Source: Saccoglossus kowalevskii
Taxonomy: Eukaryota; Hemichordata; Enteropneusta; Harrimaniidae
Assembly: GCF_000003605.2 (NCBI RefSeq)
Contig: NW_003127221.1
Coordinates: 1-10,520 of the forward strand
Reading direction: 5' to 3'
Length of the DNA: 10,520 bases
Shown one piece after another: positions 1 through 7,999 of this stretch (positions within the stretch are counted from its first letter, which is position 1; each line of letters opens with the position of its first letter). The translations under genes were made by a program, and so were the position numbers. Under the pieces are notes generated by a model that was not told the DNA's origin, did not search any database, and saw only the letters and a program-made list of their open reading frames with translations.

Positions 1-35
1 TCAACTGTCTTACATTACATACTTACAGCTAACAT
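1..35 (+). repeat. Partial monomer at left edge, P-like
   Basis: This is the 3' part of a monomer with T at column 15 (CTGTC) and the A24 allele (CATTACAT), as in P monomers. The start reads TCAACTG instead of the ACCACTG of P monomers, so it is an aberrant P-type or recombinant unit. It ends with the AT junction directly before the rare block at 36. Confidence 0.85.
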
Positions 36-379
36 AGTCTACATCACTGCCTTACATTGCATACTTACAGGTAACATAGTCTACATCACTGCCTTACATT
101 GCATACTTACAGCTAACATAGTCTACATCACTGCCTTACATTGCATACTTACAGCTAACATTCAGTCTACATCACTGCCTTACATTACATACTTACAGCT
201 AACACACAGTCTACATCACTGCCTTACATTGCATACTTACAGCTAACATTCAGTCTACATCACTGCCTTACATTGCATACTTACAGCTAACATAGTCTAC
301 ATCACTGCCTTACATTGCATACTTACAGCTAACATAGTCTACATCACTGCCTTACAATACATACTTACAGCTAACATTC
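36..379 (+). repeat. Rare-variant block, copy 1 (8 monomers, 344 bp)
   Basis: These eight monomers carry a signature seen only here and at 7656-7999. The first has CAGGTAAC instead of CAGCTAAC (36-77). The fourth has A24 and the only ACAC junction type (164-207). The eighth has the unusual CTTACAATACAT (A at 357). The order of junctions is AT, AT, ATTC, ACAC, ATTC, AT, AT, ATTC. The second copy is offset by 7620 bp and by eye differs at one base: C at 287 here, G at 7907 there. Confidence 0.92.
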
Positions 380-465
380 AGTCTACATCACTGCCTTACA
401 TTGCATACTTACAGCTAACATAGTCTACATCACTGCCTTACATTACATACTTACAGCTAACATTC

Positions 466-677
466 AGTCTACATCACTGCCTTACATTGCATACTTACAG
501 CTAACACAGTCTACATCACTGCCTTACATTGCATACTTACAGCTAACATAGTCTACATCACTGCCTTACATTGCATACTTACAGCTAACATAGTCTACAT
601 CACTGCCTTACATTGCATACTTACAGCTAACATACAGTCTACATCACTGCCTTACATTACATACTTACAGCTAACAT
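466..677 (+). repeat. Invariant 212-bp five-monomer core (first of 13 copies)
   Basis: The core is five monomers with junctions AC, AT, AT, ATAC and AT, the fifth carrying the A24 allele. Every AC-junction monomer in the window starts one. Copies are at 466-677, 808-1019, 1454-1665, 2056-2267, 3046-3257, 4252-4463, 4898-5109, 5718-5929, 6837-7048, 8000-8211, 8690-8901, 9462-9673 and 10020-10231, all exactly 212 bp. Private substitutions are few: G at 8049, A at 8845, and A24 in the first monomer of the 10020 copy. Two further copies (from 6277 and 10362) lack the AC monomer. The fixed order in every copy suggests the core is moved as a unit during array turnover. Confidence 0.93.
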
Positions 678-1191
678 AGTCTACATCACTGCCTTACATT
701 GCATACTTACAGCTAACATAGTCTACATCACTGCCTTACATTGCATACTTACAGCTAACATTCAGTCTACACCACTGCCTTACATTGCATACTTACAGCT
801 AACATTCAGTCTACATCACTGCCTTACATTGCATACTTACAGCTAACACAGTCTACATCACTGCCTTACATTGCATACTTACAGCTAACATAGTCTACAT
901 CACTGCCTTACATTGCATACTTACAGCTAACATAGTCTACATCACTGCCTTACATTGCATACTTACAGCTAACATACAGTCTACATCACTGCCTTACATT
1001 ACATACTTACAGCTAACATAGTCTACATCACTGCCTTACATTGCATACTTACAGCTAACATAGTCTACATCACTGCCTTACATTGCATACTTACAGCTAA
1101 CATTCAGTCTACATCACTGCCTTACATTGCATACTTACAGCTAACATTCAGTCTACATCACTGCCTTACATTGCATACTTACAGCTAACAT

Positions 1192-1837
1192 AGTCTACAC
1201 CACTGTCTTACATTACATACTTACAGCTAACATTCAGTCTACATCACTGCCTTACATTGCATACTTACAGCTAACATACAGCCTACATCACTGCCTTACA
1301 TTGCATACTTACAGCTAACATACAGTCTACATCACTGCCTTACATTGCATACTTACAGCTAACATAGTCTACATCACTGCCTTACATTGCATACTTACAG
1401 CTAACATTCAGTCTACATCACTGCCTTACATTGCATACTTACAGCTAACATTCAGTCTACATCACTGCCTTACATTGCATACTTACAGCTAACACAGTCT
1501 ACATCACTGCCTTACATTGCATACTTACAGCTAACATAGTCTACATCACTGCCTTACATTGCATACTTACAGCTAACATAGTCTACATCACTGCCTTACA
1601 TTGCATACTTACAGCTAACATACAGTCTACATCACTGCCTTACATTACATACTTACAGCTAACATAGTCTACATCACTGCCTTACATTGCATACTTACAG
1701 CTAACATAGTCTACATCACTGCCTTACATTGCATACTTACAGCTAACATTCAGTCTACATCACTGCCTTACATTGCATACTTACAGCTAACATTCAGTCT
1801 ACATCACTGCCTTACATTGCATACTTACAGCTAACAT
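1192..1837 (+). repeat. HOR copy, 15-monomer 646-bp form
   Basis: It begins with the first full P monomer (ACACCACTGTC with CATTACAT). Junction order is P-ATTC, ATAC, C3-ATAC, AT, ATTC, ATTC, then the 212-bp core, then AT, ATTC, ATTC, AT. The C3 monomer at 1280 (AGCCTAC) distinguishes this from the 602-bp form. The copy at 8428-9073 has the same order and length and by eye differs at two bases only. Confidence 0.92.
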
Positions 1838-2439
1838 AGTCTACACCACTGTCTTACATTACATACTTACAGCTAACATTCAGTCTACATCACTGCCTTA
1901 CATTGCATACTTACAGCTAACATACAGTCTACATCACTGCCTTACATTGCATACTTACAGCTAACATAGTCTACATCACTGCCTTACATTGCATACTTAC
2001 AGCTAACATTCAGTCTACATCACTGCCTTACATTGCATACTTACAGCTAACATTCAGTCTACATCACTGCCTTACATTGCATACTTACAGCTAACACAGT
2101 CTACATCACTGCCTTACATTGCATACTTACAGCTAACATAGTCTACATCACTGCCTTACATTGCATACTTACAGCTAACATAGTCTACATCACTGCCTTA
2201 CATTGCATACTTACAGCTAACATACAGTCTACATCACTGCCTTACATTACATACTTACAGCTAACATAGTCTACATCACTGCCTTACATAGCATACTTAC
2301 AGCTAACATAGTCTACATCACTGCCTTACATTGCATACTTACAGCTAACATTCAGTCTACATCACTGCCTTACATTGCATACTTACAGCTAACATTCAGT
2401 CTACATCACTGCCTTACATTGCATACTTACAGCTAACAT
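1838..2439 (+). repeat. HOR copy, 14-monomer 602-bp form
   Basis: Junction order is P-ATTC, ATAC, AT, ATTC, ATTC, core (2056-2267), AT, ATTC, ATTC, AT. It equals the 646-bp form minus the 44-bp C3 monomer. The monomer after the core has A at 2290 (CATAGCAT instead of CATTGCAT), a change shared only with the same slot at 10254. Its partner is 6619-7220, with the same junction string. Confidence 0.92.
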
Positions 2440-2827
2440 AGTCTACACCACTGTCTTACATTACATACTTACAGCTAACATTCAGTCTACATCACTGCCT
2501 TACATTACATACTTACAGCTAACATACAGTCTACATCACTGCCTTACATTGCATACTTACAGCTAACATAGTCTACATCACTGCCTTACATTGCATACTT
2601 ACAGCTAACATAGTCTACATCACTGCCTTACATTGCATACTTACAGCTAACATTCAGTCTACATCACTGCCTTACATTGCATACTTACAGCTAACATAGT
2701 CTACATCACTGCCTTACATTGCATACTTACAGCTAACATTCAGTCTACATCACTGCCTTACATTGCATACTTACAGCTAACATTCAGTCTACATCACTGC
2801 CTTACATTGCATACTTACAGCTAACAT
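2440..2827 (+). repeat. Shortened HOR, 9 monomers, 388 bp, lacking the core
   Basis: Junctions run P-ATTC, A24-ATAC, AT, AT, ATTC, AT, ATTC, ATTC, AT. The 212-bp core is absent. The second monomer (2484-2527) joins A24 to an ATAC junction, a combination found again only in the damaged monomer at 7526. It looks like a recombinant between two HOR registers, consistent with unequal exchange. Confidence 0.88.
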
Positions 2828-3471
2828 AGTCTACACCACTGTCTTACATTACATACTTACAGCTAACATTCAGTCTACATCACTGCCTTACATTGCATAC
2901 TTACAGCTAACATACAGTCTACATCACTGCCTTACATTGCATACTTACAGCTAACATAGTCTACATCACTGCCTTACATTGCATACTTACAGCTAACATT
3001 CAGTCTACATCACTGCCTTACATTGCATACTTACAGCTAACATTCAGTCTACATCACTGCCTTACATTGCATACTTACAGCTAACACAGTCTACATCACT
3101 GCCTTACATTGCATACTTACAGCTAACATAGTCTACATCACTGCCTTACATTGCATACTTACAGCTAACATAGTCTACATCACTGCCTTACATTGCATAC
3201 TTACAGCTAACATACAGTCTACATCACTGCCTTACATTACATACTTACAGCTAACATAGTCTACATCACTGCCTTACATTGCATACTTACAGCTAACATA
3301 GTCTACATCACTGCCTTACATTGCATACTTACAGCTAACATAGTCTACATCACTGCCTTACATTGCATACTTACAGCTAACATTCAGTCTACATCACTGC
3401 CTTACATTGCATACTTACAGCTAACATTCAGTCTACATCACTGCCTTACATTGCATACTTACAGCTAACAT
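2828..3471 (+). repeat. HOR copy, 15 monomers, 644 bp (602-bp form plus one)
   Basis: Order is P-ATTC, ATAC, AT, ATTC, ATTC, core (3046-3257), AT, AT, ATTC, ATTC, AT. It differs from the 602-bp form by one extra AT monomer after the core (3258 or 3300), a single-monomer 42-bp duplication. Confidence 0.9.
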
Positions 3472-3731
3472 AGTCTACACCACTGTCTTACATTACATAC
3501 TTACAGCTAACATAGTCTACATCACTGCCTTACATTGCATACTTACAGCTAACATACAGCCTACATCACTGCCTTACATTGCATACTTACAGCTAACATA
3601 CAGCCTACATCACTGCCTTACATTGCATACTTACAGCTAACATTCAGTCTACATCACTGCCTTACATTGCATACTTACAGCTAACATTCAGTCTACATCA
3701 CTGCCTTACATTGCATACTTACAGCTAACAT
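3472..3731 (+). repeat. Short HOR, 6 monomers, 260 bp
   Basis: Order is P-AT, ATAC, C3-ATAC, C3-ATTC, ATTC, AT. It has two successive C3 monomers (3558 and 3602) and no core. The stretch 3514-3731 has the same monomer string as 5326-5543. The P monomer here has an AT junction rather than the usual ATTC. Confidence 0.9.
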
Positions 3732-3819
3732 AGTCTACACCACTGTCTTACATTACATACTTACAGCTAACATTCAGTCTACATCACTGCCTTACATTGC
3801 ATACTTACAGCTAACATAC

Positions 3820-3905
3820 AGTGTACATCACTGCCTTACATTGCATACTTACAGCTAACATAGTGTACATCACTGCCTTACATTGCATACTTACAGCTAA
3901 CATAC
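3820..3905 (+). repeat. Two G4 monomers (AGTGTAC) bordering the island
   Basis: Both monomers have G instead of C at column 4, at 3823 and 3865. This allele occurs nowhere else in the standard array, but the neighbouring diverged monomers share it as TGTGTAT and AGTGTAT. They therefore look like transitional units, through conversion or recombination between the main family and the island family. The G creates the GTG at 3821 that opens a spurious 69-codon reading frame. Confidence 0.88.
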
Positions 3906-3991
3906 TGTGTATATCAGCGCGTCACAGCGTATATATACAGATCACACAGTGTATATATCACCGCTACACAGCGTATATACAGAGATCACAC
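3904..3991 (+). repeat. Diverged monomer pair, CpG- and TA-rich island (88 bp)
   Basis: These are two units of the same length class but very different sequence. The first (3906-3947, 42 bp) aligns without gaps to an AC-junction monomer at 28 of 42 positions by hand count. The second (3948-3991) is 44 bp. They share CACAGCG (3923-3929 and 3967-3973) and ATCACAC (3941-3947 and 3985-3991), each exactly 44 bp apart. They contain palindromes GTATATATAC (3929-3938) and GTATATAC (3973-3980), plus GCGCG at 3917-3921. Five of the seven CpGs I find in the window lie here. They may be relics of an older or sister subfamily. A second, unrelated satellite is less likely, given the retained periodicity and alignment. 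Confidence 0.88.
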
Positions 3992-4033
3992 AGTCTACAT
4001 CACTGCCTTACATTGCATACTTACAGCTAACAT

Positions 4034-4463
4034 AGTCTACACCACTGTCTTACATTACATACTTACAGCTAACATTCAGTCTACATCACTGCCTTACATT
4101 GCATACTTACAGCTAACATACAGTCTACATCACTGCCTTACATTGCATACTTACAGCTAACATAGTCTACATCACTGCCTTACATTGCATACTTACAGCT
4201 AACATTCAGTCTACATCACTGCCTTACATTGCATACTTACAGCTAACATTCAGTCTACATCACTGCCTTACATTGCATACTTACAGCTAACACAGTCTAC
4301 ATCACTGCCTTACATTGCATACTTACAGCTAACATAGTCTACATCACTGCCTTACATTGCATACTTACAGCTAACATAGTCTACATCACTGCCTTACATT
4401 GCATACTTACAGCTAACATACAGTCTACATCACTGCCTTACATTACATACTTACAGCTAACAT
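4034..4463 (+). repeat. Truncated HOR, 10 monomers, 430 bp
   Basis: Order is P-ATTC, ATAC, AT, ATTC, ATTC, core (4252-4463). It then jumps straight to another P monomer at 4464, omitting the usual AT, ATTC, ATTC, AT tail (172 bp). It is the 602-bp form with its last four monomers deleted at an exact monomer boundary. Confidence 0.9.
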
Positions 4464-4549
4464 AGTCTACACCACTGTCTTACATTACATACTTACAGCT
4501 AACATAGTCTACACCACTGTCTTACATTACATACTTACAGCTAACATTC
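4464..4549 (+). repeat. P monomer doublet 1
   Basis: Two adjacent P monomers (4464 and 4506). The first has an AT junction and the second ATTC. Similar doublets occur at 5544 and 7395 with the same AT-then-ATTC polarity. Confidence 0.92.
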
Positions 4550-5281
4550 AGTCTACATCACTGCCTTACATTGCAAACTTACAGCTAACATACAGCCTAC
4601 ATCACTGCCTTACATTGCATACTTACAGCTAACATACAGTCTACATCACTGCCTTACATTGCATACTTACAGCTAACATAGTCTACATCACTGCCTTACA
4701 TTGCATACTTACAGCTAACATTCAGTCTACATCACTGCCTTACATTGCATACTTACAGCTAACATACAGTCTACATCACTGCCTTACATTGCATACTTAC
4801 AGCTAACATAGTCTACATCACTGCCTTACATTGCATACTTACAGCTAACATTCAGTCTACATCACTGCCTTACATTGCATACTTACAGCTAACATTCAGT
4901 CTACATCACTGCCTTACATTGCATACTTACAGCTAACACAGTCTACATCACTGCCTTACATTGCATACTTACAGCTAACATAGTCTACATCACTGCCTTA
5001 CATTGCATACTTACAGCTAACATAGTCTACATCACTGCCTTACATTGCATACTTACAGCTAACATACAGTCTACATCACTGCCTTACATTACATACTTAC
5101 AGCTAACATAGTCTACATCACTGCCTTACATTGCATACTTACAGCTAACATAGTCTACATCACTGCCTTACATTGCATACTTACAGCTAACATTCAGTCT
5201 ACATCACTGCCTTACATTGCATACTTACAGCTAACATTCAGTCTACATCACTGCCTTACATTGCATACTTACAGCTAACAT
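4506..5281 (+). repeat. Expanded HOR, 18 monomers, 776 bp
   Basis: It is the 646-bp form with a three-monomer (130-bp) internal gain: P-ATTC, ATAC, C3-ATAC, AT, ATTC, ATAC, AT, ATTC, ATTC, core (4898-5109), AT, ATTC, ATTC, AT. The gain (ATAC, AT, ATTC from 4724, or an equivalent register) copies the adjacent AT-ATTC context, as expected from slippage or unequal exchange. The second monomer has A at 4576 (GCAAAC for GCATAC), which breaks the otherwise near-universal ATACTTAC motif. Confidence 0.9.
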
Positions 5282-5543
5282 AGTCTACACCACTGTCTTA
5301 CATTACATACTTACAGCTAACATTCAGTCTACATCACTGCCTTACATTGCATACTTACAGCTAACATACAGCCTACATCACTGCCTTACATTGCATACTT
5401 ACAGCTAACATACAGCCTACATCACTGCCTTACATTGCATACTTACAGCTAACATTCAGTCTACATCACTGCCTTACATTGCATACTTACAGCTAACATT
5501 CAGTCTACATCACTGCCTTACATTGCATACTTACAGCTAACAT
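5282..5543 (+). repeat. Short HOR, 6 monomers, 262 bp
   Basis: Order is P-ATTC, ATAC, C3-ATAC, C3-ATTC, ATTC, AT, without a core. From the second monomer on it has the same string as 3514-3731, offset by 1812 bp. Two C3 monomers lie at 5370 and 5414. Confidence 0.9.
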
Positions 5544-5629
5544 AGTCTACACCACTGTCTTACATTACATACTTACAGCTAACATAGTCTACACCACTGT
5601 CTTACATTACATACTTACAGCTAACATTC
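5544..5629 (+). repeat. P monomer doublet 2
   Basis: Adjacent P monomers at 5544 (AT junction) and 5586 (ATTC junction). It has the same arrangement as the doublet at 4464. Confidence 0.92.
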
Positions 5630-6099
5630 AGTCTACATCACTGCCTTACATTGCATACTTACAGCTAACATACAGCCTACATCACTGCCTTACATTGCAT
5701 ACTTACAGCTAACATACAGTCTACATCACTGCCTTACATTGCATACTTACAGCTAACACAGTCTACATCACTGCCTTACATTGCATACTTACAGCTAACA
5801 TAGTCTACATCACTGCCTTACATTGCATACTTACAGCTAACATAGTCTACATCACTGCCTTACATTGCATACTTACAGCTAACATACAGTCTACATCACT
5901 GCCTTACATTACATACTTACAGCTAACATAGTCTACATCACTGCCTTACATTGCATACTTACAGCTAACAGTCTACATCACTGCCTTACATTGCATACTT
6001 ACAGCTAACATTCAGTCTACATCACTGCCTTACATTGCATACTTACAGCTAACATTCAGTCTACATCACTGCCTTACATTGCATACTTACAGCTAACAT
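5586..6099 (+). repeat. Shortened HOR, 12 monomers, 514 bp
   Basis: Order is P-ATTC, ATAC, C3-ATAC, core (5718-5929), a 40-bp monomer (5930-5969), ATTC, ATTC, AT. Relative to the 646-bp form it lacks the AT, ATTC, ATTC monomers before the core. The 40-bp monomer ends CTAAC directly followed by AGTCT, so its junction is absent. This is the only such case in the window. Confidence 0.9.
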
Positions 6100-6618
6100 A
6101 GTCTACACCACTGTCTTACATTACATACTTACAGCTAACATTCAGTCTACATCACTGCCTTACATTGCATACTTACAGCTAACATACAGCCTACATCACT
6201 GCCTTACATTGCATACTTACAGCTAACATACAGCCTACCATCACTGCCTTACATTGCATACTTACAGCTAACATTCAGTCTACATCACTGCCTTACATTG
6301 CATACTTACAGCTAACATAGTCTACATCACTGCCTTACATTGCATACTTACAGCTAACATAGTCTACATCACTGCCTTACATTGCATACTTACAGCTAAC
6401 ATACAGTCTACATCACTGCCTTACATTACATACTTACAGCTAACATAGTCTACATCACTGCCTTACATTGCATACTTACAGCTAACATAGTCTACATCAC
6501 TGCCTTACATTGCATACTTACAGCTAACATTCAGTCTACATCACTGCCTTACATTGCATACTTACAGCTAACATTCAGTCTACATCACTGCCTTACATTG
6601 CATACTTACAGCTAACAT
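6100..6618 (+). repeat. HOR copy, 519 bp, with a 45-bp monomer and a core lacking AC
   Basis: Order is P-ATTC, ATAC, C3-ATAC, C3-ATTC (45 bp, 6232-6276), AT, AT, ATAC, A24-AT, AT, ATTC, ATTC, AT. The 45-bp unit reads AGCCTACCATC, with one extra C near 6238-6239. The core is present without its leading AC monomer (6277-6446). This suggests a junction between the double-C3 short HOR and a core-bearing HOR. Confidence 0.9.
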
Positions 6619-7220
6619 AGTCTACACCACTGTCTTACATTACATACTTACAGCTAACATTCAGTCTACATCACTGCCTTACATTGCATACTTACAGCTA
6701 ACATACAGTCTACATCACTGCCTTACATTGCATACTTACAGCTAACATAGTCTACATCACTGCCTTACATTGCATACTTACAGCTAACATTCAGTCTACA
6801 TCACTGCCTTACATTGCATACTTACAGCTAACATTCAGTCTACATCACTGCCTTACATTGCATACTTACAGCTAACACAGTCTACATCACTGCCTTACAT
6901 TGCATACTTACAGCTAACATAGTCTACATCACTGCCTTACATTGCATACTTACAGCTAACATAGTCTACATCACTGCCTTACATTGCATACTTACAGCTA
7001 ACATACAGTCTACATCACTGCCTTACATTACATACTTACAGCTAACATAGTCTACATCACTGCCTTACATTGCATACTTACAGCTAACATAGTCTACATC
7101 ACTGCCTTACATTGCATACTTACAGCTAACATTCAGTCTACATCACTGCCTTACATTGCATACTTACAGCTAACATTCAGTCTACATCACTGCCTTACAT
7201 TGCATACTTACAACTAACAT
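6619..7220 (+). repeat. HOR copy, 14-monomer 602-bp form, second example
   Basis: It has the same junction string as 1838-2439, 4781 bp upstream. By eye the two differ at two positions: the upstream copy has A at 2290, and this one has A at 7213 (TTACAACTAAC). The AGCT tetranucleotide, present in nearly all monomers, is lost at 7213. Confidence 0.92.
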
Positions 7221-7394
7221 AGTCTACACCACTGTCTTACATTACATACTTACAGCTAACATTCAGTCTACATCACTGCCTTACATTGCATACTTACAGC
7301 TAACATTCAGTCTACATCACTGCCTTACATTGCATACTTACAGCTAACATTCAGTCTACATCACTGCCTTACATTGCATACTTACAGCTAACAT
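7221..7394 (+). repeat. Minimal HOR remnant, 4 monomers, 174 bp
   Basis: P-ATTC, ATTC, ATTC and AT monomers only. The ATAC monomer and the core are missing, so most of a normal HOR has been deleted. It leads directly into the damaged cluster. Confidence 0.9.
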
Positions 7395-7479
7395 AGTCTA
7401 CACCACTGTCTTACATTACATACTTACAGCTACATAGTCTACACCACTGTCTTACATTACATACTTACAGCTAACATTC
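7395..7479 (+). repeat. P monomer doublet 3, first unit 41 bp
   Basis: Adjacent P monomers at 7395 and 7436. The first is 41 bp because AGCTAACAT has become AGCTACAT. The polarity (AT junction then ATTC junction) matches the other two doublets. Confidence 0.9.
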
Positions 7480-7655
7480 AGTCTACATCACTGCCTTTAC
7501 ATTAACATACTTACAGCTAACATTCAGTCTACATCACTGCTTTACATTACATACTTACAGCGAACATACAGTCTACATCACTGCTTTACATTGCATACTT
7601 ACAGCTAACATAGTCTACATCACTACCTTACATTGCATACTTACAGCTAACATAC
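7480..7655 (+). repeat. Cluster of decayed monomers
   Basis: Four successive monomers carry private changes. 7480-7525 is 46 bp with two insertions (CTGCCTTTACATTAACATAC). 7526-7569 has CTGCTTTAC, A24 and CAGCGAAC with a CpG at 7561-7562. 7570-7611 has CTGCTTTAC. 7612-7655 has CACTACC (A at 7625). With the 41-bp P unit just upstream, this is the highest local density of non-consensus changes apart from the island at 3904. It ends exactly where the repeated rare-variant block starts. Confidence 0.9.
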
Positions 7656-7999
7656 AGTCTACATCACTGCCTTACATTGCATACTTACAGGTAACATAGT
7701 CTACATCACTGCCTTACATTGCATACTTACAGCTAACATAGTCTACATCACTGCCTTACATTGCATACTTACAGCTAACATTCAGTCTACATCACTGCCT
7801 TACATTACATACTTACAGCTAACACACAGTCTACATCACTGCCTTACATTGCATACTTACAGCTAACATTCAGTCTACATCACTGCCTTACATTGCATAC
7901 TTACAGGTAACATAGTCTACATCACTGCCTTACATTGCATACTTACAGCTAACATAGTCTACATCACTGCCTTACAATACATACTTACAGCTAACATTC
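7656..7999 (+). repeat. Rare-variant block, copy 2 (8 monomers, 344 bp)
   Basis: It repeats 36-379 monomer for monomer: CAGGTAAC in the first, A24 with an ACAC junction in the fourth (7784-7827), and CTTACAATACAT in the eighth (A at 7977). The sixth monomer here also has CAGGTAAC (G at 7907), the one difference I see from copy 1. The shared rare alleles show common descent from a long-range duplication or transfer. Confidence 0.92.

Larger units (their letters stand above)
36..1191 (+). repeat. Array segment of 27 monomers without a P monomer
   Basis: Twenty-seven monomers (1156 bp) precede the first full P monomer. The segment opens with a block of rare variants (36-379). It then holds two copies of the 212-bp core (466-677 and 808-1019), separated by AT, ATTC and ATTC monomers. 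The monomer at 764 carries T9C alone (CACCACTGCC), an allele otherwise seen only inside P units and at 9374 and 9418. The monomer at 422 combines A24 with an ATTC junction. The 1106-1191 tail (ATTC, AT) is the normal run-in to a P monomer. Confidence 0.9.
3732..4033 (+). repeat. HOR interval disrupted by a diverged island, 302 bp
   Basis: It contains a P-ATTC monomer (3732), an ATAC monomer (3776), two G4 monomers (3820 and 3862), the two diverged monomers of the island (3904-3991), and one standard AT monomer (3992-4033) before the next P. The core is missing. The monomer rhythm survives across the island: 3992 starts a normal unit with no extra or lost DNA beyond 2 bp. Confidence 0.88.

Noticed and set aside
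3929-3980. TATA-box-like promoter in the island (TATATATA)
   Set aside because: The TA tracts are part of the diverged monomers and palindromes. There is no downstream gene or initiator context to support a promoter call.
3904-3991. Transposon insertion in the array
   Set aside because: There is no target-site duplication, terminal inverted repeat or change in phase. The two units are 42 and 44 bp and align to the monomer, so they are diverged family members.
3821-4030. 69-codon open reading frame starting at GTG 3821
   Set aside because: It exists because the C4G change makes a GTG and the 42-bp monomers keep phase across a few units. Its product is a translation of satellite monomers plus the island (repeating TALHCILTAN), with no ribosome-binding site, domain or codon signature.
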